Below are positions 35,796 through 47,887 of a stretch of DNA of 64,000 nucleotides, in pieces. Position numbers and translations under genes: made by a program. Positions within the stretch are counted from its first letter, which is position 1; every line of letters starts with the position of its first letter. Below the pieces are notes generated by a model, which was not told where the DNA came from, did no database searches, and was given only the letters and a program-made list of their open reading frames with translations. This DNA is from Anastatus disparis (taxonomy: Eukaryota; Arthropoda; Insecta; Hymenoptera; Eupelmidae), in contig JAFFSR010000264.1 in NCBI GenBank assembly GCA_017163975.1, positions 2,480,001-2,544,000 on the forward strand, given 5' to 3'.

Positions 35796-38700
35796 ATGTT
35801 TAAGTTTTTAAATAACATAAGATCTTTGATATTTCTATTACTGTTTATTTCTGTATACGCAAGTGCATTTTTTTCACATAATCAGTTTCCTTTAAAAAAG
35901 TTAAAAACAGTTTTTCAATGGAAATATATTGATTATTTATGGGATTCGAGAGAACAAAAAGAAGAGTACATTAGAACTGGAAAATATGATTACAGAAATA
36001 TCGTACCCATAGACGTTGATGTTGCCAAAGGTGAATTCAAAATTTTTTTTTATTAAAAGCGTAATACTGGAAAATTCATGTGAAAAAGATTTTAATATTT
36101 TCATTTAAAAATTTTTCAAATAATTTTGGTTATAATTGTTTCCTAAGCTTCTTTTACAAAAAAATATTTTTATTTCGAATCAATTTACGGTAATTGGTTA
36201 AGGCGACTACGGAGGTTATGCTAAATTTCCATTTCGTAGTTTACAAATTACCCTTTTAGTTTGTAAAATTTTTTGGATTTATAAGTTTTCCACCATTCTA
36301 TCAGTATCAAAAAATGGTAGAAAATTAAAAAATCCAAAAAATTTCAAGTATTAAGGGTATGGTTTCACGCTACTTTACCGATCGAAAATTATAATTTTAT
36401 AAAATTACAATTTTTGAAAAAACTACACATCGGAATGAGTTTTCCTTTGATAGATCACTTCATTTAATTTCGATGAAGGGCGGAAACTCTAAAAATTAGC
36501 GGAAAAAAGCGTTAATCGAAGATAATTAGAAAAACAAATTTCTCAGTTCGAAAAAATCAAATTTCTCAAAAACGGTGTTTCGTAGGGAAATTTCCTATTC
36601 AGAATCATTTTATCTTTGAAAAATGAAGGGCGGAAACTTGGTTTGATAAATCATATCGCAAAAAAGCAAAATTACATTTTTCTAAAAAGATGCGATCAGC
36701 TGTAAGAATACAATGACCGTGCAAGAAGCCATGTTTCATAGTTGGCATCAATGCTAATGTATAGTTTGGTACGCGCCAACTTCAAATTTGAATTTTAAAT
36801 GTAAATTGAATTTGTTTTATATGTATAATTTCTACAAATGAACACTTTTTCAACATAAAACTGTTTTATTTTATTTAAAACATAAATATGTAAAAAATTT
36901 AATATTATAAGAGAAAAAAATATAGTTTACATCATTTGCGAACTCATTATTTTTTTTTAATTTTCATTATAGCAAAATACGTAATCTATTCGTTTCTTTA
37001 TTTGAAATAAAATATTTTTTGAATGACTTTATTGAATTAGCGAAACTTTGGCATATCCTAACCTTTTTAGAATGAAAATGTTTTCAAAAGCGAATAATAA
37101 GGATTACTTAATTTTATTGATAATTATGGTTTTTGAAAAATAAACAGTCATAAGTAATTTTATTAAGATAAGACTTTGAAAAAACGTGAGAAAAATCACT
37201 TAATTTTTTTTAATCTTAGTGTAATGAGTATAAAATAAAATTCATAATATTATTTTTGAAAAATTTGTAGAAATCTATTTTTCAAATTCATTATTTTCCT
37301 AATATTTATCTTTTTATTCGGAATTTAAATTTTACATTCATGTTATATATATTATCAATCAAACATAAATATAAAAAGAATAGAAAAGATTTTGAAATAT
37401 ATTTTTTTTGACAAAATTTTTTTAAAGATAAATGAACAAGACTCTCCGTAAAACACAAACTGCAAAAAAACTTTCTTTTATTTGACAAAGAATTCAATTT
37501 GGTAGAAATGAATGATTAGTTTTTGAATTTTGTAAATAAATTAAATCATAAATAAATGTACATGTTGAACCTTAAAACTTCAGTTTTATTTATGCATTAT
37601 AATACTTATCATTTTAACTAAATATTATTTTTTCAAAAAACTGTAAAAAACTATGAAAAAATATAAATAATCGTAAATAAATGTGAATAATTGTAAAAAA
37701 AATAAATAAATTTAAATAAGTGTAAATAAATATAAACAACTGAATATTTATGGTTATTTACAGTTATTTACAGTTAGTAACACTTATTTACAATTATTTC
37801 CAGAAATTTTTTCCATATGGGCTTATCTTAATAAAATTATTTACAACTGTTTATTTTAAAGAACGATAATATAAAATAATATTTGATGAGATTATATTAT
37901 ATAATAAAATTATATTAGCAATAAAATTAAGTAATCCTTATCATTCGCTTTTCAAAACATATTTTCATTCTAAAAAGGTTAGGATATGCCAAAGTATCGC
38001 TAATTCAATAAAGTCATTCAAAAAAAATTTTTGTTTCAAACAAAGAAACGAATAGATTACTTATTTTGCTATAATGAAAATTTAAAAAAAAATAATGAGT
38101 TCGCAAATGATGTAAACTATATTATTCTCTCTTATAATATTAAATTTTTTACATATTTATGTTTTAAATAAAATAAAACAGTTTTATGTTGAAAAAGTGT
38201 TTATTTGTAGAAATTGTACATATAAAACAAATTCAATTTACATTTAAAATTCGAATTTGAAGTTGGCGCGTACCAAACTATACATTAGCATTGATGCCAA
38301 CTATGAAACATGGCTTCTTGCACGGCCATTGTATTCTTACAGCTGATCGCATCTTTTTAGAAAAATGTAATTTTGCTTTTTTGCGATATGATTTATCAAA
38401 CCAAGTTTCCGCCCTTCATTTTTCAAAGATAAAATGATTCTGAATAGGAAATTTCCCTACGAAACACCGTTTTTGAGAAATTTGTTTTTCTAATTATCTT
38501 CGATTAACGCTTTTTTCCGCTAATTTTTAGAGTTTCCGCCCTTCATCGAAATTAAATGAAGTGATCTATCAAAGGAAAACTCATTCCGATGTATAGTTTT
38601 TTCAAAAATTGTAATTTTATAAAATTATAATTTTCGATCGGTAAAGTAGCGTGAAACCATACCCTTAAAAGCATGATTTGTAAACTAAAAAATAATACCT

Positions 38701-41114
38701 AACCTAAATTCAGAAGTCGCCTTAAAAAAACGATATTCCGTAAAATAAATTTTAAAGATTTTAGAGAGTTTGTTATTGCTTCGTGTCAAAGTATCTTGTG
38801 CGACATGGTAATAAAATGAAACTAGTTAAGTTTCAATTTTTTATAGAAGCTAAATATTTATTTTTTTATCTTAGATGGACGAATTTTTATCACGGCAATT
38901 AGAAATATTGGTGTTCCAGCAAGTTTAGCGATAGTTACTGACCATATGGGTTCATCTGGTCCCCTATTACGTCCTTATCCTAATTGGTCTTGGTTCAACA
39001 CTAATAATTGTGACGGTATTACAAGCGTTTATAGAATATACGTAAGTCAATTTATCAAAAATATAAGTTGCGCGTTCTATTGCATTTTATAATAATTACA
39101 CAGAGGTCGTATTCTGTAAACATAACGCTGCAGTTATGCTAACTTTTAAGGCTACTGCGCATGTGCAGAAACCAATTTCCGTACTTATTGAGTCGTATAA
39201 CAGTGCGATAAAGTTACAGAATTAGGCCCCCACCGATAATGATAATTTATTATATTTTAACAGATGGATGAATGTAACCATTTATATGTGCTAGATACAG
39301 GTTACATTGGAGATAATTATACATGTCCTGCACAGATATTAAAATTTGATCTTGCTACGGATTCATTAATTCAAAGAATTAAAATACCTTATCATGTATC
39401 GCACAATCAAATGGGTGTTGGAAAATTAGTTTCACCTGTCGTCGAAGATACCGGACCAGATTGCAAATTAGTAAATGTAAATGTGAAAGATCTTTATTAT
39501 TTAAAAAATATTTTCCCCTGCAAATTTAGTTAAACTTGATTAAAATAATCTTTTAATTTACACAATATAAATATATAAAATAGATTCAAGCATTATAATG
39601 AGATTCAATGTATACTTAAACTTGTTCAAAGTAAATAATTGATTAACTTTCTTTCATATTCAAATATGAAGTTAAGAAATAACATAGCTTATATAAGTTT
39701 TATTTGAAATTAATGAAAATATTTTGAAAATATAATTAATGAAATAAAATTTTGTTAATAATGACTTTTTTTAAAAGATATTCATGGCAGACGTAAATGG
39801 ACACGGCCTAGTGATCTATAATAATAAGCGCCTTTTCCGTCTTCAAGCAAGTGTCTTTGAACCAGAAGAACAGCACATTCATGTAAACATAGCTAATGAA
39901 ACTTTTGATTTAAATGATAGTTTAATGGATATGGCTATAACACCAAACACCTTTAATGATAAATCGAGAGAATTAATATTGCGACCATTTGCCTCACGAC
40001 ACCTTTACATTGCGGACACTCGAGTTCTTACACGTAGTACTATTGGTGATTATATTAAATTTAAAGAAGGTCGTGATGTATTACCTAGTCAAGCTACAGC
40101 CATGGATATATCTAAAAAAGGTATCTTATTTTTTGGATTGACTGCTGATATTGCTGTTGGATGCTGGAATATAAAAAAAAATATGTCAATTCATCATATT
40201 GTAAGTATTTTTTCATAAATATATTTATTAAATTATTAAAAATTGTTTTTGTTGATTATATGGTAAAATGTTCAAAAAACTTTTATGATTAAAAAAAAGT
40301 TAATTACAAAAAATTCATTTAATTTAATTTAATGTTTTTATTTATTGAAAAATCATATGGTAAAATATTCAAAAAACTTTTATGATTAAAAAAATGTTAA
40401 TTACGAAAAATTCATTTAATTTAATTTAATGTTTTTATTTATGGAAAAAATCAAAAAAATTTTTAAGAACTTGAAATTTTATTTAAATACTATTGGTTAC
40501 ATTTTGATTTTTACTACTTAATATTAATAACAATAAATATAATGTATTCAGATGTGACTATAAATATTTTAAAATTGATTATATTATGCAATTTAAACTC
40601 ATGTGGATAGAATTTGAATATTTATTAATTATATTATGGATATACGATTATAAATAGTATATAAATTCTTCTATTGATGTAAAATCATAAAAATTTGAAT
40701 ATAAATTAGTGAAATAATTTATAAATGAAATTCAGATAAATTTTTATAGAATTAATATTAAATATTAAATCAAGTAAATTTTATAATTTTTTATAAGTTT
40801 TGCTAGTAAATACGTTATTTAAATAAAACAAAATATTTTTCTCGATTATTTATGAATAATTTTCAATAATTTAGGATATTGCTGTAAAAGATCGTAATCG
40901 TTTACAATTTGCAAGTGGATTGAAAGTCATACCAAACACAAGAATAGGTACTCAAGAAGAAGTTTGGATATTAACAAACAGATTACAAAAAATTATGGCT
41001 GGTACTCAAAACTTTAATGAAATTAATTTCCGGATACTTAGAGGTTCAGTGCAAGATTTAATAAGAGGCACTAAATGCGAAAATCCTTTAGATAATACTT
41101 CTCAATACTCTTAA
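35796..41114 (+). CDS. yellow/major royal jelly protein family, five exons, intact
   Basis: Exons are 35796-36030, 38875-39041, 39264-39470, 39778-40200 and 40875-41114, all with GT-AG borders and in phase, giving 423 residues with no stop. The first exon carries a hydrophobic signal peptide (LIFLLLFISVYASA), so the product is probably secreted. Family blocks follow: FQWKYIDYLWDS, GVPASLAIVTD, GPLLRPYPNWSW, CDGITSVYRIYMDECNHLYV, DTGYI, ADVNGHGLVIY, RHLYIADTR, SQATAMDISKKGILFFGL and EEVWILTNRLQKIM. Yellow proteins form six-bladed beta-propellers; some act in cuticle melanisation and others became royal jelly proteins in bees. The precise subfamily is not assigned. Intron 1 holds a 2.5-kb foldback element. 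A poly(A) signal is at 41261-41266. Confidence 0.92.
36198..38725. mobile_element. 2.5-kb foldback element in intron 1 of the yellow-like gene
   Basis: TTAAGGCGACT begins the left end and, inverted, the right end. Inner arms of nearly 0.8-0.9 kb (about 36360-37130 and 37890-38670) are near-identical inverted repeats; the outermost 150 bp are less alike. TTAA at both ends suggests a piggyBac-like target, but TTAA could also belong to the repeat. No transposase was seen. In a transcript the arms would form a long duplex. Confidence 0.8.
37645..37795. repeat. Short-word array, inverted at its centre
   Basis: In the loop of the foldback element, GTAAATAA-type words repeat about every 10-12 bp in one direction and then, from about 37740, as TTATTTACA in the other direction. 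Confidence 0.6.
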
Positions 41115-41266
41115 TTTATTAGCGAAAACAAGTTCTTTAAACCTAACTAAAAAATTCAGCTCTTAAAAATAGAACACGTGCCGGAATGCTTTTTTATTTT
41201 TGAACTGACCTTGATGTCTATAAATTTTGTTAATATCATTGCAATTTTATTTTTTTAAATAATAAA

Positions 41267-41751
41267 GTTTGGCTTTTCTATTGAAATTCTATTATTTTTT
41301 CTTATATTCCAAATGATGAAATATTATTCATCCAACTATGTTTTAAACAAATCATTATCAAAAAACATTTTCAAGATTATTGACATGAACTTTTTTTTAC
41401 CTATATCAGTTTTACCTATATCAGTATGTATAATACATGATGTTTAAGAATAAAATAAAATAATGATTTTCTTACAAGTTTAATAGCTAGAAAAAGAAAT
41501 TTAAAAAATATAGCAAATTTAATTTTAATAATTTAATTAAGAAATAGAAAAAATTTGTTTACAACGTATGAATTAAATTATTTTTGTATCCATACATTGC
41601 AGAGAATAATAAACATTTTATTTGAACTGGCTTTATGTTGACTGTTAAAAAAATAGTTTATTAAATGGAATATTTAATTATACTACATTTGATTTGAAAA
41701 TTTTTATTTATAGTATATTATTATTTTGATCAATAATTAAATTATATATAT
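41267..41751. other. AT-rich 3' flank, no gene seen
   Basis: Nothing is recognised between the yellow-like gene poly(A) signal and the GC-richer LTR-like stretch. Confidence 0.5.
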
Positions 41752-42679
41752 TGCGACGGATATACATATCCTCGCATAAGCGTATTCGAATCTGGCACGC
41801 CGCCTAGTACTGAGCACAGCCGCTACGCACGTGCTTTCGCGCAGTAAGAAAAGAAAGCCGTAGCATACATATAGAGTCATCGTGGCTACAGTCGTCACCG
41901 GCGTCGTTCACCTTTTTCAAGGGCTTTTACAGTTCTGTTTGCCTAACACAGGCGTTCCACTATTAAGCCAAGTTACTGCTCTATTGTACCCAAATTTTGT
42001 CATAGTTTACGGCGCTCCGTATATTACGACAATTCTACAGGTAATTTAGCTGTCCAGGTTCTTAATTGAACCACTTTAAGGGCCACGCTCCTCCACGGGT
42101 CACTGTATATAGAGGGCCGTCTCCCTCTCCACGCCGCTGTCATCACTTTGCTACCGCCGTAAAACGAAAAAGCAATTGTAAAGCCATTGGCCAATTAAGG
42201 GTGACGTCCATACATGTTTATAATTATTCATTGCATTGAAAGGTGACGTTAACCAACACTTATTATCAGACGTAATAACGTTAAGGGTGCCGTTCACCAA
42301 ATACCGCAATTTGTAATCTCTTGCATTTTTTGCGTAAAGCCGAATTGAGACTCGTCCGCAAGCTAATTACCGAAATTCGAAATACTAATCCTGTTACACA
42401 ATTTCCGTCGCATTTAATATAATTTAAATTTACATTATCTTATTATTTGTACATGTCATTGTAAATAGTTTTAAGTTTATGTTTCAATAAAGCTTCGGCA
42501 CTCCCTAGCATAAAACTAAAGTGTACACTCGGTCACTTTTCTATCTTTTACCTTCGTCCGTCCTTTTCACCTCCTCCAGTCTGACCCTGGCTTTACTGAA
42601 GTGTCTGGGAAACGAGGTTCAGGCTCTCATTGCATTTGTCACCTAGTATAAGTTAGCAATAACGGGTCAAACCGTTACA
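41752..42679 (+). mobile_element. Possible solo LTR
   Basis: A sharply bounded GC-richer block starts with TGCGACGGATAT and ends with AACCGTTACA, fulfilling TG...CA. It contains a TATATA box near 42108 and AATAAA near 42488, in the order expected for an LTR promoter and poly(A) signal. An alternative right end is 42412, where TCCGTCGCA is the exact inverse of the left terminus. No matching target duplication, primer-binding site or second LTR was seen. Confidence 0.4.
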
Positions 42680-42754
42680 TTTGACCATTTTTTTATACTT
42701 TTATATGCAAAAAATTTCTTTTATCAACACAGTTGCACCCTTAAGTATTATTAT

Positions 42755-42757
<3 letters not shown>

Positions 42758-42831
<74 letters not shown>
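42758..42831. repeat. (AT)n microsatellite
   Basis: About 74 bp of AT dinucleotides. Confidence 0.95.
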
Positions 42832-42835
<4 letters not shown>

Positions 42836-43119
42836 ATATACGTAACTTGGGAGTACGAAGGATGAACACAGGCGAGACTAAAGTGTTTGTTGCTTGAGTA
42901 GCAGTCGGTCGAGGGCGCACTTCGAGCACTAGTACATATTACAACAAACAAAAACAATTAAACAGAGAGGAAGTTTGTTTCTAGCTATAATAAATAGAGT
43001 ATGTTTTGACTTATTATACGAAACATTAAAATTTTTTTTTTCTTTATTTGATTAAATCTTTTATCCATTGGTCTAATTCTTGCTTTGCATTTAATTATAA
43101 TATATTTAATTCTTTCTCT

Positions 43120-43917
43120 TCATTTAAATTTTTTATTTACCGTTGTTTCAATTTCCTGCATTGCGAAGTCTAAGAGGGTTTCATATCGGTCCTGGACTAT
43201 TTTCCAATCGTTGTGTTCTTTTTGCCTTTTGGCTGTTGCCTCTCTTAGTTTATCCTCCGCGTTCTCAAGTTCATCTTGACGTCTAATGAGAAAACATATA
43301 ATATTTGTTCTTTTAGTATTACCTTCTATTTATTTTATTTGATTTTATTTGAAATACTTTAATTTTGCTTTGTTTTTCTATTATTTTTATTTTTTTTTTA
43401 TTTTATAGTCAAATACAATTATTTAATTATTGTTTTTCACTATTTATTTTATTATTGAAATAATATTTTAGGTATTAAATTACCTTTTTAATAACACCAT
43501 TTGAGGTTCATACTCCTCGTATGAAGTGCTAGGCATCTCCAGGTTGTATGGCTTACTTTCGCCTCGGCTCCTTCTAGTTCTTCTTCGTGTTATTATCTTC
43601 ATAGGTGGCCGGTCTTCCAAATCGCCAAGATCATATTGAGTCAACTCATTCCATGTGTTTACCGGCATCGTCTGCGTTTTCTTTCTTTTTAATTTTTCTT
43701 TTTCTATTTTTGGCTTCCTAGTGGACTTTTCGTACTCCTTATTACTTATTTTCCTCTTTGATGCCCAATGTAACGTTCTAGAAAAGAACTGGACTTCTTC
43801 TCCTTGTGTTGCTGCATCACAACGACCAAAATCCTCCGTGTACGTTTGCGCGTCAACTTTATTCTCTATGACCTCTGAACTCTTTCGGTTTTGACTGCTA
43901 ATCTCTACACTGGTGTT
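43120..43917 (-). CDS. 3' end of a spliced gene of unknown function
   Basis: Exon 43917-43484 (open from its 5' edge) ends at a GTAATT donor and joins in frame to exon 43282-43120, which starts after a TTTTCTCATTAG acceptor and ends in TGA. An AATAAA signal on this strand follows at 43048-43043. The product is highly charged, with a basic patch (RRRTRRSRGESK), an acidic stretch (NLEMPSTSYEEYEPQM) and a predicted coiled coil in the last exon (DELENAEDKLREATAKRQKE). The 5' part is cut off by a MITE arm at 43925. It is on the same strand as the gypsy fragment but shows no gag, pol or env motif. No family recognised. Confidence 0.55.
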
Positions 43918-43924
43918 TCTTTTA

Positions 43925-44285
43925 TTTTTTATTATATTAATTAATTAATAATAAATGCTAAAATTTGTTTCAATTTTTATTCTTCTATAACTTTAGAAAA
44001 AAATAATATTTCGGGATGCTATAAGTGATAATTCGAAAGGATTTGAGCTTAACTTTCATTTAAAAAAAGGTTCAGGCTTCTAGCTATCAATGCTAATGAA
44101 TTATAAGCGTTTGAAAATCTAATAACTTTTATAGTGATTTTCTTTATTTGCCTGTAACTAGAGAAATATCGAGCGTTAGAGTTTAGTACCTTGGCTTTTT
44201 TCATATTTCTACATCCAAAATCATCTCCCAAAATTTGAGCAGGACCGGCGTCCTAATACCCTGACACTCTCCTTGTAAGTGTAAT
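43925..44285 (-). mobile_element. MITE family A, copy 3, one arm
   Basis: The sequence runs from the ATTAATTAAT centre of family A through the right arm (ATTCGAAAGGATTTGAGCT, CTGTAACTAGAGAAATAT) to the terminal CCCTGACACTCTCCTTGTAAG. The other arm is missing. It separates the gypsy integrase fragment from the unknown spliced gene, so a deletion may have joined them here. Confidence 0.65.
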
Positions 44286-45396
44286 TCGATAGGAGTATGT
44301 TCAGTGGTTTCGTGATGTGTTACATTCATGATATTTTGAATAATTTCCACATATCTTGCCCATCCTTGGTGATTTTCTTTTACAAAAATCCTAAAGAATC
44401 TCCCTATTTCTCTATGAATCCTTTCCACAATATTACTTTGTGAGTGTCTTACTGATGAATATACTAATTAAATATCATTACTCTTTAAACAATTCACCCA
44501 TTTACTCGATGTAAATTGAGTGCCATGATCACATATGATCTTCTTGAGTTTCCCATAATTTTTTGCATAACCTCTGATGATTTTCTTTATGACTGTTGGA
44601 GTATTTGCTCTTTTAATTGGGTATTGTACCACATACTTGCTAAATACATCAACAGTTGTCAATAGATACTTGGTGCCTTCTCTGGATGTAAGTAAGGGTC
44701 CATAAAAATCTATTGATAATAAATCATTTGGTTTTTCAGCTATTATAGGTTGATATAGAGTATTATATTTCGTATTAATATATTTACTCTTTTGGTATAT
44801 ATCTCATGTTGAAGTGAATCTTGTTGCATTTTTTCTTAATTTATATGTCGCAAAATCCTCTCTTATGATCCTAATTATTTTTTTAGATCCATATTTCATG
44901 TATCTCTTGAATTAAACACATTGTTACTGAATCTGGTGAAAAAATTTGAAAATAATCTTGTCTAGTTTTCACATATAAAATATTATTTATTATTTTATAT
45001 CTGTTGATTATTTTTTCTTCATTTTTAAAGTATCTCTCAATAATTTTTCTTAATCTTGAGTCCTCATTTTGTAATTCTGTTAAGGAATTAAACATTTTTC
45101 TTAATTCTTTCGATGGATCCTTTGCTAATAAACTAGATATGACTGTTTCATTATCTGTTTTGATTGCATCACCTCTACTTAAAAAATCTGCAATAATATT
45201 TTTTGTACCTGGTACATATTCTAAATTTATATTATAATCTTGAATTGCTAAATTCCATCTTCTTAATCTAGTATTCGAGAACTTGCATATTCTTAAAAAA
45301 GTCAATGCTTCATGGTCTGTTTTCAAGATTATTTTTTCTGCTCTTAGTAAATATGTGCTTATTTCATCTAGGGCCCATACTACTGCTAGCATCTCT
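44286..45396 (-). pseudogene. Ty3/gypsy pol fragment: RNase H C-terminal part and integrase
   Basis: The minus strand begins with KEMLAVVWALDE, continues with LKTDHEALTFL and LEYVPGTKNIIADFLSR, the usual end of gypsy RNase H, then reaches a partial integrase: VDVFSKYVVQYPIKR, KKIICDHGTQFTSSKW and ERIHREIGRFFR, giving the D-D-E order (VD, CDHG, ERIHRE). Stops or frame breaks occur near 44880, between 44660 and 44800, and near 44450. Reverse transcriptase and gag are absent. The 5' side is truncated at an inversion point at about 45400 and the 3' side by a MITE arm at 44285. Confidence 0.75.
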
Positions 45397-45568
45397 TTTT
45401 TACTAAATTTGCAGATCCTAGAAAGCCATACATTCTGACTACAGATGCAAGTGATTATGCTGTAGGAGCAGTGTTAAGTCAAAAGAATGAACTTGATGAA
45501 GAAGAGGTCATTACCTTTATACCGAGAACATTAATAGGATCAGAAGTAAATTACTTCACTACTAGTGA
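45397..45568 (+). pseudogene. Inverted N-terminal part of the same gypsy RNase H
   Basis: On the plus strand the frame reads KFADPRKPYILTTDASDYAV, GAVLSQ and VITFIPRTLIGSEVNYFTTSE, exactly the part of RNase H that should precede KEMLAVVWAL, which starts at the adjacent position on the opposite strand. The fragment has therefore been inverted relative to the rest, or two truncated copies meet head to head. Confidence 0.7.
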
Positions 45569-45916
45569 AGTACCTAAATAAGCTTCGTAGGAAAAAAAAC
45601 CATTAGTGATAAATTTTAGATTTTTTAGAATTCTTTCGATTTCCGTTGGAATTTTTCATTAATAATCATTTTCAAAAAAGATATAAGTGATTGAAAAAAT
45701 GTTTAAAAATGTGAAAAATTGACATTTTTTTAAAAAAGAATAAAAAATGGAAAAAATGATTTGGAAAAATTTTAAACACCATAAAAAGTTAGTATTTTTC
45801 GTATACTTTAATTTACTTTTTTGATTTTTATTCTACGACCATTAGAACTAGAGATAATGCTCTTTAAAGGAGCGATGTTTTTCAAAATTTTGTTCACGAA
45901 TTTATGGACGGTACTG
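45569..45916. mobile_element. Tc1/mariner-type MITE, ~350 bp, diverged
   Basis: The right end, inverted, reads CAGTACCGTCCATAAATTCG and is followed by TA. The left end AGTACCTAAATAAGCTTCGTA is similar. It resembles the ends of the element at 4304-5454. No ORF is present. Confidence 0.5.
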
Positions 45917-46125
45917 TATATATAATAAAATTAATGATAATGATAAATGAACAATTAAAGAAAATAAATGAATGAATTATTGAATAAAATGAACAATCGG
46001 TTAAAATTTAATAATTTAATTTTTTTTAAATAGTATAAAATTAAAATGAGAAAAAAAGCAAAAAAGAAATTTAAATTAAAACTGTGCTTCTGTGCACGGT
46101 TGCGCACATGGCTTGGAAATAGAGC

Positions 46126-46392
46126 CCTCGCCGGGGTGAATCTTGATCACAAGATTCCGAGTGTTGAGGTAATTAATAACAGCCTCGCCGGGGTGAGTCT
46201 TCAGGGCTCCGAGTGTCGAGGCAATTTATAAGAACCTCGCCGGGGTAGGTCTTGATTACAAGACTCCGAGTGTCGAGGTAAATGGTTGCAGCCTCGCCGG
46301 GGTAAGTCTTGATTACAAGACTCCGAGTGTCGAGGTAAATGGTTGCAGCCTCGCCGGGGTAAGCCCTGGTTATAAGACTCAAGGTGTCGAGG
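46126..46392. repeat. 57-bp GC-rich minisatellite, five units
   Basis: Units begin with CCTCGCCGGGGT and end with GAGTGTCGAGG, separated by short AT-rich links. Each unit thus has CCTCG and CGAGG arms, and most have an inner GTCTTGATTACAAGAC hairpin. One unit is about 6 bp shorter. The frames on both strands encode only the repeat. GC content contrasts strongly with the flanks. Confidence 0.85.
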
Positions 46393-46736
46393 TAAGCACC
46401 ACGAATTGACAGTCAAAGAAAAAAGAAAAAAGTAAATAAAATAATGCTTTAAAGAAACTAGAGTAAACACTTGATACTTTGAATATAGAGCGTAATAGTA
46501 TGGATAAGTTTTCGATTCCTATAAAAGAAAAGGACGTGTGAGTACTGTAAGCCATTTTTATGCTGGTCATATAAAAGTTAAGTATGCTTTGTAATTGTGC
46601 ATTCCTAGTTATTCAAATTAACGTAAAAAGTTTAAATTCAAATTAAATAATTTTTAACACTCTTTGTCATCGTAAATTCTGTTGTCATTAAAATTAACTT
46701 CAAATTTTAAATCATTTTATTTATTTTGCAATCTAC
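46393..46736. other. Spacer, no gene seen
   Basis: No coding or repeat structure was seen. Confidence 0.4.
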
Positions 46737-46751
46737 TTTATTTCAGTATTA

Positions 46752-47304
46752 TTACGTTACAATAGTTGTTCCCTTTTTAATGTTAATGTGAGAATAATTA
46801 GTTATATTAACATTAATTTTCTTCTCCCCATCTGTTATTAAACCAGAACCATATGTAGCATTATCGAAACGAATAGTTACAGCAACAAACTTCATTTTGA
46901 TAAATCCTCTAATTACTAAAAATAAGAAATAAAAAGTTAATAAATAAACTTTGAAATACAAATTATATTGAACAATTAAATGATATGAAATTTAACAATT
47001 ATATTATTTTAATATTAAATTATTTTAATTTACTACAACAAAAGCTAAAATGCATCTTGCATAATCTTTAAATGAAAGTATTAAAAAGCAGATGATTCGT
47101 CTGCATTACCTTTAATAAAAAAGTCTAATTTTAAGAATAAAAATTTTAAAACTTACCTGTCGTCCCATTCAAGTGATGTATATTATCAAAAGTTGTAACA
47201 ATTGGATCAGCCTCTTGAACAGTACGTAAACCGTAAACACCTACATATTCTACAATTGATGTTTTCTGAATTATCAATTCATATGGAACGAAATTTTCAG
47301 CTAT
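46752..47304 (-). CDS. 3' exons of a small spliced gene, unknown function
   Basis: Exon 47304-47157 reads IAENFVPYELIIQKTSIVEY, then VYGLRTVQEADPIV, and ends at ACAG|GTAAG. Exon 46915-46752 starts after TTTTTAG and reads VIRGFIKMKFVAVTIRFDNA, then GLITDGEKKINVNITNY, ending in TAA. The junction keeps the frame. An AATAAA signal is at 46742-46737. A possible upstream exon, 47706-47661, has good splice sites and joins in frame but is only 46 bp. The last exon is strongly beta-like. No family recognised; the start codon was not found, so the gene is partial or has small 5' exons. Confidence 0.45.
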
Positions 47305-47421
47305 CTTTGCTTAATTTAAAATTGTGGCGTTACAGTATGCCCATCAATGTGCAGTATCTGAGATATTCATTTCATATATAACATTTAACATTCCAATATA
47401 TAACATTCCAACATACAAAAA

Positions 47422-47457
<36 letters not shown>

Positions 47458-47887
47458 AAAATATTTTTTTGCCATTCATTTCAGGAAACATTATTTTTGT
47501 GCTATTAAACTCTATTAATACGACTTTGCCTTGACGATATTAGAAAGTATATACATACTTGGAAAGTTCCGTTGGAGGTACGACGCTAAAAACGTAATTT
47601 ACCACATGACTTAATGTATTCTAAAATTTATACTTTGAATTAAACATAATAAAAACATACCAACTTATTATTTTTGCCCTTCTCCGGGTACGACGTTTCC
47701 TTGTATCTGCGAAAATACGACATATCAAAATTAAGTCATAAATATTTAAACATCAAGGATTTTTTGTTAACATGCAGAAGTTTAAAAAGTAAGTATTTTA
47801 GAAGAAAAAATATAAACTTGAAACATTAATAATTCACTTTATTTACAGATTTCTTAATTATTCATAATTACCCCTATGAAAATTTTG

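Noticed and set aside
41752..42679. Complete LTR retrotransposon with the gypsy fragment at 44-45 kb
   Set aside because: No second LTR, target duplication or primer-binding site was found, and orientation relative to the pol fragment does not fit, so only a possible solo LTR is listed.
42757..42957. 66-codon minus-strand ORF
   Set aside because: Half of it is translation of the AT microsatellite (IYIYIY).
46173..46470. Open frames with PRRGCNHLPRHSES-like repeats
   Set aside because: These are translations of the 57-bp minisatellite and have no family match or start context.
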